A stretch of DNA of 64,000 nt, from assembly GCF_009668025.1 (NCBI RefSeq), contig NZ_WJXZ01000009.1:62001-126000 (forward strand), given 5' to 3'. Numbering within the stretch: position 1 is the stretch's first letter; the number at the start of each line of letters is the position of its first letter. Positions 46,570-54,756 of this stretch are shown in pieces. The stretch comes from Larkinella terrae (GTDB lineage Bacteria; Bacteroidota; Bacteroidia; Cytophagales; Spirosomataceae). Position numbers and translations under genes: made by a program. The notes beneath the pieces were generated by a model. It was not told the DNA's origin and did no database searches. It saw only the letters and a program-made list of their open reading frames with translations.

Positions 46570-47754
46570 TTACGAATCGATTGCGTTCAGGATGGTTGTG
46601 CAGGCTTCCCGGATCTGATCATCGGTGATGATGAGCGGTGGAGCAATGCGCATCGAGTTATCGCAGAATAAAAACCAGTCCGTAATAACACCGGTTGGCG
46701 CGTTCAAAATCGCACGGTCGATGACCGATTTTAAAACCTCGAACGATTCAAATTCCACCGCCAGCATCAATCCTTTGCCGCGTACTTCTTTAATGGCCGG
46801 GTGAACAAGCAACTGCCTGATTAACTGACCTTTGGCTTCAGCCTGCTCGTGTAATTTTTCGTCCTGAATAACGCGTAAAGTGGCCAGTGAAGCCGCCGAC
46901 GAAACCGGATGACCGCCAAACGTGGTGATGTGTCCCAAAATCGGGTTGGTTTTGAAAACGCCCATGATTTCCGCCGAGCTGATGAAAGCGCCGATCGGCA
47001 TACCGCCCCCCATGCCCTTGGCGCAGACGACAACATCCGGAACAACGCCAAATGCCTCAAAGGCCCAGAAGGTTCCGGTCCGGCCAAAACCGGTCTGAAT
47101 TTCGTCGAAGACCAGCATCGCGCCCACGTCAGAACACCGCTGCCGAACCGCCTGAAGATATGACACTTCCGGAACCCGAATTCCTGCTTCTCCCTGAACG
47201 ACCTCCATAATTACGGCTGCCGTCCGTCTGGTAATTTGATCCAGATGGGCCCAGTCGCCGTGTTGAATGTGCCGGATATCGGGCAGAAGCGGGCGGAAAT
47301 TGCGTTTGAAATTCTCACTTCCCGACAGCGAAAGCGCTCCCTGGGTCGCACCGTGGTAAGCATTGAAACACGATATGATTTCACGCCGACCGGTGTAGCG
47401 TTTCGCCAGTTTCATGGTGCCCTCGATGGCTTCGGTACCGGAATTGGTAAAGTAAACATTGGTCAGGGGCGCGGGCAACGTTTGGGCCAGGGCGTGCGCC
47501 AGTTCCACCTGGGGCGATTGGACATATTCGCCGTAAACCATTAAATGCAGGTATTTATCCAGTTGTTCCTGAATGGCGGCCAGCACGCGCGGATGCCGGT
47601 GACCGACGTTACTGACGCCGATGCCCGAAATAAGATCCATGTATCGATTGGAACCTCCATACAAATAAATCCCCTCTGCCCGTTCGATTTCGAGGGCCAG
47701 TGGAAAGTCGGAAGTTTGGGCAACGTGTTGAAAAAAGAGTTGCCGATTCGTCAA
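46570..47754 (-). CDS. Class III aminotransferase (PLP-dependent)
   Basis: 394 residues from the preferred TTG at 47754; TTG 47796 would add 14 residues and no ATG is available. Fold type I PLP enzyme of the acetylornithine/4-aminobutyrate aminotransferase group: YFTNSGTEAIEGTMKLAKRY, FNAYHGATQGALSLSG, the PLP-pocket FDEIQTGFGRTG, and the Schiff-base lysine in CAKGMGGGMPIGAF. The amino donor and acceptor are not predictable; the annotation 'aspartate aminotransferase family' is generic. It converges with the RND adaptor gene with 14 bases between them. Confidence 0.88.
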   Translation of the reverse strand: MTNRQLFFQHVAQTSDFPLALEIERAEGIYLYGGSNRYMDLISGIGVSNVGHRHPRVLAAIQEQLDKYLHLMVYGEYVQSPQVELAHALAQTLPAPLTNVYFTNSGTEAIEGTMKLAKRYTGRREIISCFNAYHGATQGALSLSGSENFKRNFRPLLPDIRHIQHGDWAHLDQITRRTAAVIMEVVQGEAGIRVPEVSYLQAVRQRCSDVGAMLVFDEIQTGFGRTGTFWAFEAFGVVPDVVVCAKGMGGGMPIGAFISSAEIMGVFKTNPILGHITTFGGHPVSSAASLATLRVIQDEKLHEQAEAKGQLIRQLLVHPAIKEVRGKGLMLAVEFESFEVLKSVIDRAILNAPTGVITDWFLFCDNSMRIAPPLIITDDQIREACTTILNAIDS

Positions 47755-47815
47755 AAGTGAGTTGGTCGTCAATGAAATAGTTAGTAGCTGGTACAAAAAT
47801 ACACCTATATAACGC

Positions 47816-47846
47816 TTGGGCGAAATCAGTTTGTTTATTAACTTTC
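47816..47846 (+). promoter_or_regulatory. Candidate promoter of the outer-membrane protein gene
   Basis: TTG at 47816-47818 and TAACTTTC at 47839-47846 (one mismatch to TAnnTTTG), 20 bases apart, 24 bases before ATG 47871. Confidence 0.45.
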
Positions 47847-47870
47847 GTAATCACTCAACCCTTTGTGCCT

Positions 47871-48770
47871 ATGAGGCTAATCTACTTATCTGTATTTCTG
47901 GGATTTTTGCTGGTTTCAAAGGGTTGGGCGCAGGATGTGTATTACGAACCCGGCCAGACGCATATTCCCGGCACGTATGATTTTCTGCTCAAAAACGGTA
48001 CAACGATCCGCGGACAATTTGTTCGTCGGGATAGTGCTTCCTACCTGATTCGGACTAAAAAGGACGGAGACCAGCTGTTGTCGGTCAATTCGATCATTCG
48101 GGCCGATTTGGTAGGCGGTACCTTGCGAAGTGGGCCGGACTTTCCGAACGGTTTTCCCTTCCGGCTTTTTGTCATGCCAACCGCGTACATGCCGGAGAAA
48201 AAGAGCCTTTATTTTCAAAGCAGCTACGTTTTGTTCTCTCGTCTCGATGTTGGATTTACCAAGAATTTCAGCATGGGAACGACGTTTCAAACCCTGAATC
48301 CAAGTAATTTCCATACTTTTTCGGCTAAATATGGCGTTAAAGTTACCCCCCGGATGCAGGCTGCGCTGAATATTCAATACATTGGAATTCGACTAAACGA
48401 ACGGCTGTTAACAAAATTGGGGCTGGCTCAGGGTATTGTCACCGTCGGTGATGCTGAGCGCAATATCACTGTAGGAGCGGGAGTTACGTTTTCTCAACGT
48501 GGAATAGCCTCGTCCGGGGTCATGACCATCGGGTACGTTCGAAAACTGACGCCCGACCTGACCTTCATCAACCAGAATAATATTCTGATTGGAGAAGCGA
48601 TTGAACCGCAATTTACCTATTTGGCAGGATTGTCATCTGCCGGTTTGCGGTTTAACCGCCGTCGTCACGCTTTTGACACGGCTTTATTACTCCCCATTTA
48701 CAGTTCGAACGGTTTGATTCGCACCAGCCCGCTCCCGTACCTAAGCTATCAGGTCCGGATTGGGAAGTGA
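47871..48770 (+). CDS. Exported beta-barrel-like protein, unknown function
   Basis: 299 residues from ATG 47871 (GTG 47865 is an alternative). Signal peptide MRLIYLSVFLGFLLVSKGWA cut before QDV. Residues 30-85 (LLKNGTTIRGQFVRRDSAS) look like a small SH3/Sm-like barrel found in many Bacteroidota exported proteins. The rest alternates polar and hydrophobic residues with many Gly, Tyr and Phe, as in outer-membrane barrels, and ends in SYQVRIGK. No defined function. It converges with the amidoligase operon through an inverted repeat. Confidence 0.65.
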   Translation: MRLIYLSVFLGFLLVSKGWAQDVYYEPGQTHIPGTYDFLLKNGTTIRGQFVRRDSASYLIRTKKDGDQLLSVNSIIRADLVGGTLRSGPDFPNGFPFRLFVMPTAYMPEKKSLYFQSSYVLFSRLDVGFTKNFSMGTTFQTLNPSNFHTFSAKYGVKVTPRMQAALNIQYIGIRLNERLLTKLGLAQGIVTVGDAERNITVGAGVTFSQRGIASSGVMTIGYVRKLTPDLTFINQNNILIGEAIEPQFTYLAGLSSAGLRFNRRRHAFDTALLLPIYSSNGLIRTSPLPYLSYQVRIGK

Positions 48771-48783
48771 GGAGGTTTAGACG

Positions 48784-48841
48784 ATTGACCATTGACGATC
48801 GACCATTGCTAGAAATCTATGGTCGATCGTCAATGGTCAAT
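48784..48841. repeat. Near-perfect inverted repeat, GACCATTG words
   Basis: Arms 48784-48806 and 48819-48841 are exact 23-base reverse complements with a 12-base loop. Each arm contains GACCATTG-ACGATC-GACCATTG or its complement, so the arms themselves are direct repeats. It fills the gap between two converging stop codons and could serve as a bidirectional terminator. Confidence 0.88.
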
Positions 48842-48843
48842 TG

Positions 48844-50040
48844 TCATACATCCCCTTCAAAAAAACAAATCGTTCCGCCAACCCAGTCGAAGTCTTTGTT
48901 GAACCGGACACCGATCATTTTGCCCCGGCTCAAACGGGCGAGGTTGGTCAGCAGGGTGGGGCGCGGGTCTTTTTCGTGCCAGATGTATAACATTCGGATT
49001 TCGCACTTCACCAGCCCGTCCGGTGCCTGAATCACCGGTTCGTATTTGACCTTTCGCTGCAGCAAATAATTCTCTTTATCAGAAATTGAATCCAGATCGG
49101 ATTTAGTAACCGAAAGCTTGACGCCACTTCCGGCAAACGAGAAAAGCGGTTTCAGAACGTAATTTTCCAGATCGTCCGGGTAGCTTTCCAGCGTGTTCAA
49201 ATACCGACTTTCCGGAACATATGGACTGTTCAATAGCGGAAGCGTGTGCTTGCTGATGCGGAAAAACCAGTTGGGGTGTCCAATCCATTCGACATCCACA
49301 TCGTCGGTTAACGAAAAGGCGGTTTTTAAATCGGGAATGCTTTCTAACTCGTCAAATATCAGCCGGTTATAAATTCGTTTGATGTGGTAGCGTTCACCGC
49401 CTTTCTCGTAAAACAGCTTTCGACCTTCCTTCTGAATCTTGGTAAGGCAAACCGCTTCGATACCCAGCATCTCGTTTGTGATGGCAAAATCAATGCGGGT
49501 TTTCTGCTTTTCGGGATAGATTTCCAGCAGAATAACTTGTTCCGGCTGTTCCGTACCGACGATCAATCGGCGTAAGTGCTGCCGGTAAGTTTCATCCGAA
49601 TCCACGTCGAACAGGTGGCTGAAACCGTCCGGTATTGGAAAATACTTTCGGAAATTACCGGACACGTACGACTGAAAGCCGTAGAGGGAAGGAAAGCCCT
49701 GCAACTCGATCAACTGCGGTGTCAGTTCATTGTTTTCGTCCCGACAGATGGCAAAATCGATCGCCAGAAAAGAGGTATGGTCGTTCTCATTTGGAACCCG
49801 CTGACCGGGCGGTATGGCGGCTTCCGATAACTCCTTAAAATTCGGTTCCGTGATCGTATCGATGATCGATTCACAGGCTTCCAGAATCCGGTTTTTGAGA
49901 GCAATGGGGACAAAAACCGGGGTCTCAGCTACCCGAAAATCCAACTGACCTGGGTAATCGTGGTGAATCTGATCCAAAAAAGCCCGGTATTGTTCCGGGC
50001 TGAATGCTTGGTTGTAAGCCTGACGAATGGATGGGATCAT
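48844..50040 (-). CDS. Predicted ATP-grasp-like protein, last gene of amidoligase operon
   Basis: 398 residues, soluble. I recognise no named family, but several features suggest an ATP-grasp ligase: a Lys-Pro and Gly-rich loop in NYVLKPLFSFAGSGVKL like the ATP-grasp P-loop, an acidic/aromatic segment LIELQGFPSLYGF, and a late CEIRMLYIW strand. The N-terminal part (VFVPIALKNRILEACESI) is helical. It lies 24 bases behind the amidotransferase-like gene and is clearly in the same operon. If it is a ligase, it would make a second peptide-like bond in the pathway. The assignment is tentative. Confidence 0.6.
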   Translation of the reverse strand: MIPSIRQAYNQAFSPEQYRAFLDQIHHDYPGQLDFRVAETPVFVPIALKNRILEACESIIDTITEPNFKELSEAAIPPGQRVPNENDHTSFLAIDFAICRDENNELTPQLIELQGFPSLYGFQSYVSGNFRKYFPIPDGFSHLFDVDSDETYRQHLRRLIVGTEQPEQVILLEIYPEKQKTRIDFAITNEMLGIEAVCLTKIQKEGRKLFYEKGGERYHIKRIYNRLIFDELESIPDLKTAFSLTDDVDVEWIGHPNWFFRISKHTLPLLNSPYVPESRYLNTLESYPDDLENYVLKPLFSFAGSGVKLSVTKSDLDSISDKENYLLQRKVKYEPVIQAPDGLVKCEIRMLYIWHEKDPRPTLLTNLARLSRGKMIGVRFNKDFDWVGGTICFFEGDV

Positions 50041-50064
50041 AATCGGTTTCCCGTTTTAAGTGAA

Positions 50065-50862
50065 TCAGATAGTTTGTCGCAGAAAATCCGGAATCAAAAC
50101 CGATTCGGTCAGGACGATTTTCTGGGGGTCCATCAGCGACGCAACCATTTCATTGTATTTTGCTTCGCCGTGATTTTCAACGATTTGCTGCTTCTTTTCG
50201 TCTTTCATGAAATACCGCAACATGCCTTCACCGTCGGCTTCCGGGTGAAATTGCGTACCGAAAATTTCGTCCGTAAACCGCACCGCCATGATGGCGCGTT
50301 CGTAGTCCACATGGGGCCGGATTTTCTCCAGGCACAACACCTTGGCATCCAGTTCACTAATCCGCTGCCAGTTCGGTTCGGTCAGTTGGTAGTCCCGCGA
50401 GTCGACCGCGAAAAACGGGTCTGGGAGTTTCTGGAACAAGGGATCGAATTGCCCTTCATCGGTTTTATGGATTGGAAAAATGCCGAACGATGTCGACTTT
50501 CGTTTGCTGATGGTCCCGATGCCGAGATGGCGCGAAACCAGTTGGAACGAATGGCAAATCAGAAATAAATATTTTTTTTGGCTACTCGCGCGGTTGTGCT
50601 GAAAAATCCGGTCGATCAGCGCAAAATACTGGTCCTCCCAGGGCTCATCACTCGGTAGCGGACTTCCGGGGCCGCCACTCGAAATGTAAATATCGTACTC
50701 CAGCCCCGGCACCTCATTTTTTCCCCGAACGTTAAAAACCGTATGCGTCAATTCAACCTTTTCTTTCGCGCTGATATTTCGAATTAGTTGCAGAATACAG
50801 CGCATTCCTTCATTCGGGACGTTGTTGTATAAGTCCAGAACAGCCACTTTCATTGATTCCAT
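50065..50862 (-). CDS. Class I glutamine amidotransferase-like protein
   Basis: 265 residues (ATG 50862; ATG 50853 three codons later begins MKVAVLDLYNN and is also possible). The triad of class I amidotransferases is present: C103 in FLICHSFQLV, H206 and E208 in GTQFHPEADG, with the oxyanion segment ISSGGPGSPL. The nucleophile turn has CHS instead of the usual CxG, so it may be a peptidase or transferase rather than a true glutaminase. In the amidoligase operons described by Iyer and Aravind, such GAT-I proteins accompany ATP-grasp and GCS2 enzymes. No synthetase partner domain is fused. Confidence 0.85.
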   Translation of the reverse strand: MESMKVAVLDLYNNVPNEGMRCILQLIRNISAKEKVELTHTVFNVRGKNEVPGLEYDIYISSGGPGSPLPSDEPWEDQYFALIDRIFQHNRASSQKKYLFLICHSFQLVSRHLGIGTISKRKSTSFGIFPIHKTDEGQFDPLFQKLPDPFFAVDSRDYQLTEPNWQRISELDAKVLCLEKIRPHVDYERAIMAVRFTDEIFGTQFHPEADGEGMLRYFMKDEKKQQIVENHGEAKYNEMVASLMDPQKIVLTESVLIPDFLRQTI

Positions 50863-50889
50863 TGGTAAGTTTCAAAGCTACAGTTTATT

Positions 50890-50946
50890 GCCCCCAACCC
50901 CCTAAAGGGTGCATCCAATCTAGATGCACAAGCTCCTTCGGGAGGA
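50890..50946. repeat. Partial copy of the CCCCCAACCCCC repeat
   Basis: GCCCCCAACCCCCTAAAGGG at 50890-50909 is identical to the start of the larger repeat at 53805. It is followed by two small hairpins, TGCATC-N7-GATGCA and CTCC-TTCG-GGAG, in place of the second half. It sits in the gap between two operon genes. Confidence 0.75.
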
Positions 50947-50964
50947 TGGTGTATTTAATGGTAA

Positions 50965-52065
50965 CTACAACAAGCCGTGAGAAGTTTCCTCAACAATGTA
51001 ATCCACAACTCGCTTCAAATCATTGGTTTGCCGAAAAACCGCCAGTTGCCGATCGGCTCCGGTGCCCATTTCCAGAATGGTTTTAATGTATTCCACTTCC
51101 TTCCGGCTGCCGAGTTCATCCACGACATCGTCGATAAAATTAAGCAATTCCTGCGCCAGCGTGTGATACGGAACCTCTTCCTGTTTACCGAAATCAATGA
51201 GTTTGCCTTCGATGCCGTAGCGGGCCGCCCGCCATTTATTTTCGTTGATCAAAATCCGCCGGTAAGGCCGGAAATTCAGGTTCTGGCTGTGCAGTTTGTG
51301 GATTTTGGCCACCAGCGCCTGCATCACGGCCGCCAGGCAAATGGTTTCGTCGACCCGCATTGGCACGTCGCAGATTCGGAATTCAATCGTGTTGAAAAAA
51401 GGGTGCAAGCGGATGTCCCACCAGATTTTCTTGCCATTATCGATACAGTTTGTTTTAACAAGCAGATTGATGTAATCGTCGTATTCGGCGGCCGACGCAA
51501 AATAATCGGGAATTCCGGTACGCGGAAACTTGTCGAAAACCTTGGAGCGGTACGATTTAAAACCGGTATTCCGACCGCACCAGAACGGCGAATTGGTCGA
51601 AAGCGCGTAAATATGCGGTAAAAAATACCGCACGGCATTCATGATGTGCAGCCCGTCGTTCCGGTTTTCGATGCCGACGTGCACGTGTAACCCAAAAATC
51701 AGGTTGGAGCGGGCGACGTCGCGCATCTCATCAATTAACTGTTCGTAGCGCTCGTTGTCGGTAATGAGCTGATCCTGCCAGTCGGAAATGGGGTGCGTTC
51801 CGGCGGCCGCAATTTTCAGGTTTTGCTTCTCGGCCAGATCGAAAATCATCCGCCGGAGGTAGGTAACTTCCTCCCGGGCTTCCTGAATATTGGTGCAAAT
51901 GTTGGTGCCGACTTCCACGACGGCCTGGTGCATCTCGGCTTTCACCCGTTCCTGCAACTGAATTTGACCGCCCTCCACAATTTTCGACATGTGGGAACGC
52001 AACTCCCGTGTAACCGGGTCAATCGTCTGAAATTCCTCTTCGATTCCTAAAGTGAAAACTGGCAT
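50965..52065 (-). CDS. Carboxylate-amine ligase, GCS2 family (YbdK-like)
   Basis: 366 residues of the gamma-glutamylcysteine synthetase type 2 family (COG2170, like E. coli YbdK). Motifs: FTLGIEEEFQTIDP near the N-terminus, FGLHVHVGIENRNDG, SPFWCGRNTGFKSYRS and FNTIEFRICDVPMR. Such enzymes couple an amino acid carboxylate to an amine with ATP; YbdK itself has weak glutamate-cysteine ligase activity, and the natural substrate of this group is unsettled. It is 32 bases from the ATP-grasp gene upstream. This gene is the strongest hint that the operon makes a small peptide or amide. Confidence 0.93.
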   Translation of the reverse strand: MPVFTLGIEEEFQTIDPVTRELRSHMSKIVEGGQIQLQERVKAEMHQAVVEVGTNICTNIQEAREEVTYLRRMIFDLAEKQNLKIAAAGTHPISDWQDQLITDNERYEQLIDEMRDVARSNLIFGLHVHVGIENRNDGLHIMNAVRYFLPHIYALSTNSPFWCGRNTGFKSYRSKVFDKFPRTGIPDYFASAAEYDDYINLLVKTNCIDNGKKIWWDIRLHPFFNTIEFRICDVPMRVDETICLAAVMQALVAKIHKLHSQNLNFRPYRRILINENKWRAARYGIEGKLIDFGKQEEVPYHTLAQELLNFIDDVVDELGSRKEVEYIKTILEMGTGADRQLAVFRQTNDLKRVVDYIVEETSHGLL

Positions 52066-52097
52066 GAAACGGGATTGGGCTGGGTGAACCGATAATT

Positions 52098-53162
52098 TTA
52101 TTTGGCCTTCTTAGCTTTCGGCTTGTTGGCGACTTTGTTCTCTTCTTTTTTTGCCTTTTTCTCGACCGGTTTTTCAGTGGATTCTGCCTCTGAAGCTTCC
52201 GGCACGAAAAGCTGGCCGTGTGCCGAACTCTGAATGTAGGAGCCCCAGGTCAGGTTGTCGACCCCCGGTTTTTGCGCTTTCGCCCGGGCAATTGCCATGT
52301 TGGCAGCCGCTTCCACCACCCAATCGAAATTAGCCTGGCCCACCGAATTAATGTCGGCATCGGGCGCCGGATTGCAGAAGTCGATGGCGTAGGGAATTCC
52401 GTCGCGAACGGCAAACTCAACCGTGTTGAAATCGTAACCCAACGCCCGATTGAGGGCAATGACGTAGTTTTTCACCGTCGTCATCAGCTTTTTGTACGCA
52501 TCGCCGGTCGCTTTCGGCTCGGCGGCATACCGCAGGTGATGCGGGTTACGCGGTTCGTACGGCATAATCCGAACGTCGGTGCCGCCGATGCAATAACAGC
52601 GGAAATAATCATCGAAAATGATTTCTTCCTGCAGCATCATGACCAACTGACCGGTTTCGGCGTATTTTTCCCACAAATCATCGGCGTTGTAAATCTTGTA
52701 TACGCTTTTCCAGCCGCCCCCGGAATGCGGTTTCATGTAAGCCGGAAAACCGATGTATTTGAAAATGAAGTCCCAATCCATCATTTTCAAATTCCGGAAC
52801 GAATTTTCGTTGGTGTCGTCGGGCCGGGCTTTGGAGGGCAGCAGCACGGTATTCGGGACGGGAACGTTCAGTTTGGTCGCAATGGCGTTGTTGAAAAACT
52901 TCTCGTCGGCGCTCCACCAGAACGGATTATTGACGACGGCTGTGCCGCTCAGGGCCGCATTTTTCAGGTAGGCGCGGTAGAACGGAACGTCCTGCGAAAT
53001 CCGGTCGATGATCACGGCGTAGTCGGTGGCTTCGCCCTGAACTACTTTGTCGATGCTGACAAATTCGGCCGCAATATCGGTTTCATTTTTACTGTTGACG
53101 CGGTCGACGAAGGCCTGCGGGAAGGAATTTTCCTGGCCAAAAAGGATACCTATTTTCTTCAT
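52098..53162 (-). CDS. ATP-grasp ligase with a lysine-rich tail
   Basis: 354 residues. ATP-grasp fold: K144 in YMKPHSGGGWKS (phosphate loop), then E249 in TVEFAVRDG, D261 and N264 in AIDFCNPAPDAD as likely Mg ligands. Closest by pattern to D-Ala-D-Ala ligase/RimK-like enzymes that form amide bonds from acyl phosphates. The last about 35 residues are a Lys/Glu/Ala-rich tail (AKKEENKVANKPKAKKAK) outside the fold. The gene is second in the operon; the DinB-like gene ends 40 bases upstream. Confidence 0.88.
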   Translation of the reverse strand: MKKIGILFGQENSFPQAFVDRVNSKNETDIAAEFVSIDKVVQGEATDYAVIIDRISQDVPFYRAYLKNAALSGTAVVNNPFWWSADEKFFNNAIATKLNVPVPNTVLLPSKARPDDTNENSFRNLKMMDWDFIFKYIGFPAYMKPHSGGGWKSVYKIYNADDLWEKYAETGQLVMMLQEEIIFDDYFRCYCIGGTDVRIMPYEPRNPHHLRYAAEPKATGDAYKKLMTTVKNYVIALNRALGYDFNTVEFAVRDGIPYAIDFCNPAPDADINSVGQANFDWVVEAAANMAIARAKAQKPGVDNLTWGSYIQSSAHGQLFVPEASEAESTEKPVEKKAKKEENKVANKPKAKKAK

Positions 53163-53202
53163 ATACGTTTACAGAATCTAAATCTGAGGTAAATGGATAA
53201 AG

Positions 53203-53682
53203 CTATTGAAACTGGAATTGTTTAAAGTGATGGCCCATGTGGGCGACGTAATCATCGATCAGCCAGGCTAATGTAACGGTTTCCGAATCGCCGGGCGGAA
53301 TGACCGGTTTTTGTAAAATCTCCTCCGGAATACGTTCGGTAACATACACAATTTGCCGATTCAATGCCTGCCAATACGTAAGTAAATGTTCCAGCGGCAA
53401 TTCGTGATACCGATTAAACACCACCGACTGGTTCTGATCATACCGCTGAACGACAAACGGCGACGGCAGAAACTGTGCGTCCGTAAACCGCTTCAAATTA
53501 TTGAGCCCCGAATCGATCAAATGCCCCAAAATCTCTTTCCGTGACCATTTGCCGGGTTTCCGCTCCATTAATTCCTCGTCCGAAAAAGCTCGCATTCGCC
53601 CCGGCAATTCCTCAATGTACTCCCGAAGCTGCTGAATGGATTCTCCATAGGAGCGATGCGTTTCCGCGTAGCCGTATTTCAT
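53203..53682 (-). CDS. DinB/YfiT-like four-helix protein
   Basis: 159 residues of the DinB_2 superfamily. Metal-binding positions can be seen: LGHLIDSG in helix 2, and VAHMGHHFKQF near the end, giving the His-triad of the family. Some relatives are bacillithiol or mycothiol-dependent transferases, and the DinB fold also occurs in ergothioneine synthases; others have no known role. It is the first gene before the ATP-grasp/GCS2 genes (40 bases), so a thiol-linked task in that pathway is possible but unproven. The upstream region is filled by a composite palindrome. Confidence 0.85.
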   Translation of the reverse strand: MKYGYAETHRSYGESIQQLREYIEELPGRMRAFSDEELMERKPGKWSRKEILGHLIDSGLNNLKRFTDAQFLPSPFVVQRYDQNQSVVFNRYHELPLEHLLTYWQALNRQIVYVTERIPEEILQKPVIPPGDSETVTLAWLIDDYVAHMGHHFKQFQFQ

Positions 53683-53704
53683 TCCTGCAAATAGTTTAAG
53701 GTTT

Positions 53705-53930
53705 AGCGTTTATAGTTGATGGGTGAGTTAGTGGTTGGAATAGCGTGGTTTACTAAATGCTCTAAGAGACGGTTTAAAAATCTCATCTTCTACCGTAAAG
53801 GTCCGCCCCCAACCCCCTAAAGGGGGCTTTAATTGGCGTCTTAAAGCCCCCATTAGGGGGTTGGGGGCAAGGCTAATAAGAAAAATTTTAAAATTTAAAT
53901 AGTCTCTTAACCGTAAACTATAAACCGTCA
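53705..53930. repeat. Nested palindromic element, MITE/REP-like
   Basis: Three nested inverted pairs: outer GTTTATAGTT (about 53715) with AACTATAAAC near 53915; middle TAAGAGAC (from 53763) with GTCTCTTA near 53902; inner arms 53805-53832 and 53841-53868, reverse complements at 27 of 28 positions (GCCCCCAACCCCC...). The inner part shares 20 identical bases with 50890-50909. It carries no open frame. It separates the esterase 3' end from the DinB start and may supply termination or be a small mobile element. Confidence 0.7.
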
Positions 53931-53931
53931 A

Positions 53932-54636
53932 TCAAATCCGCGACAAATAATGCGGGAACATGTCGCGCCAGACAGGCCAGTCATGCGATCCCCAGGGCCG
54001 GACATCGAGCCAGTGGTGAATGCCTTTCCTGTTGAAAATGTCCGACATGGCGTAGTTATCCGGTTTACAGAAATCGTGTTCCGAAGTTCCCAGAACGATG
54101 TTCATCTGGTAAAAATGGTCGTTGTGCGCGTTCGGAATATAGTCGGGCGGGTTGTTGAAATAGACATTGTCGTCGTAATAGCCGCTCATAAATGATCTAA
54201 TGTCGAATTTGGCACCCATCGACCAGAGGTGGGCCACTTTTTCGGGGTGCCGAAAGGCAAAATTCAGCGCTTGAAAACCGCCGAAGCTGCAACCGCCCAC
54301 CGCAATTTTTCCGACATTGCATTCCTTCTGAATCCACGGAATTAACTCTTCGTTGACCATTCGGTCGTACCAGATGTGGTTCTGGATGCGGGTGGCCGGG
54401 TGCAGGTGTTTGGCATACCAGCTGTCGCGGTCGATGCTGTCGATGCAATAAATTTTAACTTTCCGATTGTCGATAAACCACTGAGCGGATTCAATGAGCT
54501 TGAAATCCTTTGCTTCGTAATACCGCCCCATTGTTGTGGGAAAAAGCAAAACCGGATAGCCCCAGTCGCCATAAACAAGCATTTCGATATCGCGACCGAG
54601 GTGGTGCGAATACCATTTTCTGTAATCTTCCTGCAA
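53932..54636 (-). CDS. Cytoplasmic esterase (alpha/beta hydrolase)
   Basis: 234 residues starting with TTG 54636; no ATG is available and the family begins at this point (QEDYRKWYSHHLGRDIEML). Esterase D/S-formylglutathione-hydrolase-like fold: nucleophile Ser in VGGCSFGGFQALNF, oxyanion region FPTTMGRYYE, likely catalytic His in RPWGSHDWPVW. No signal peptide. It is read in the same direction as the amidoligase operon, with 250 bases of palindrome between, so it is probably transcribed separately. Substrate unknown. Confidence 0.85.
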   Translation of the reverse strand: MQEDYRKWYSHHLGRDIEMLVYGDWGYPVLLFPTTMGRYYEAKDFKLIESAQWFIDNRKVKIYCIDSIDRDSWYAKHLHPATRIQNHIWYDRMVNEELIPWIQKECNVGKIAVGGCSFGGFQALNFAFRHPEKVAHLWSMGAKFDIRSFMSGYYDDNVYFNNPPDYIPNAHNDHFYQMNIVLGTSEHDFCKPDNYAMSDIFNRKGIHHWLDVRPWGSHDWPVWRDMFPHYLSRI

Positions 54637-54710
54637 GTGAGCGTGTGTTTTTTGTTGATGATTCCGGAGGAAAGATAACCATATTTAAGAATTTCCAAGA
54701 AAACTGTATG

Positions 54711-54718
54711 TAATTTTG
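54711..54718 (+). promoter_or_regulatory. Candidate -7 element of the secreted esterase
   Basis: TAATTTTG matches TAnnTTTG and ends 38 bases before ATG 54757. Confidence 0.45.
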
Positions 54719-54756
54719 AAACAATTTATGGCACCTGTTTTGCCTCCATTAGCCGA

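Noticed and set aside
52218-53192. A 324-codon plus-strand frame opposite the ATP-grasp gene
   Set aside because: The minus strand has complete ATP-grasp motifs and operon spacing; the plus frame has none.
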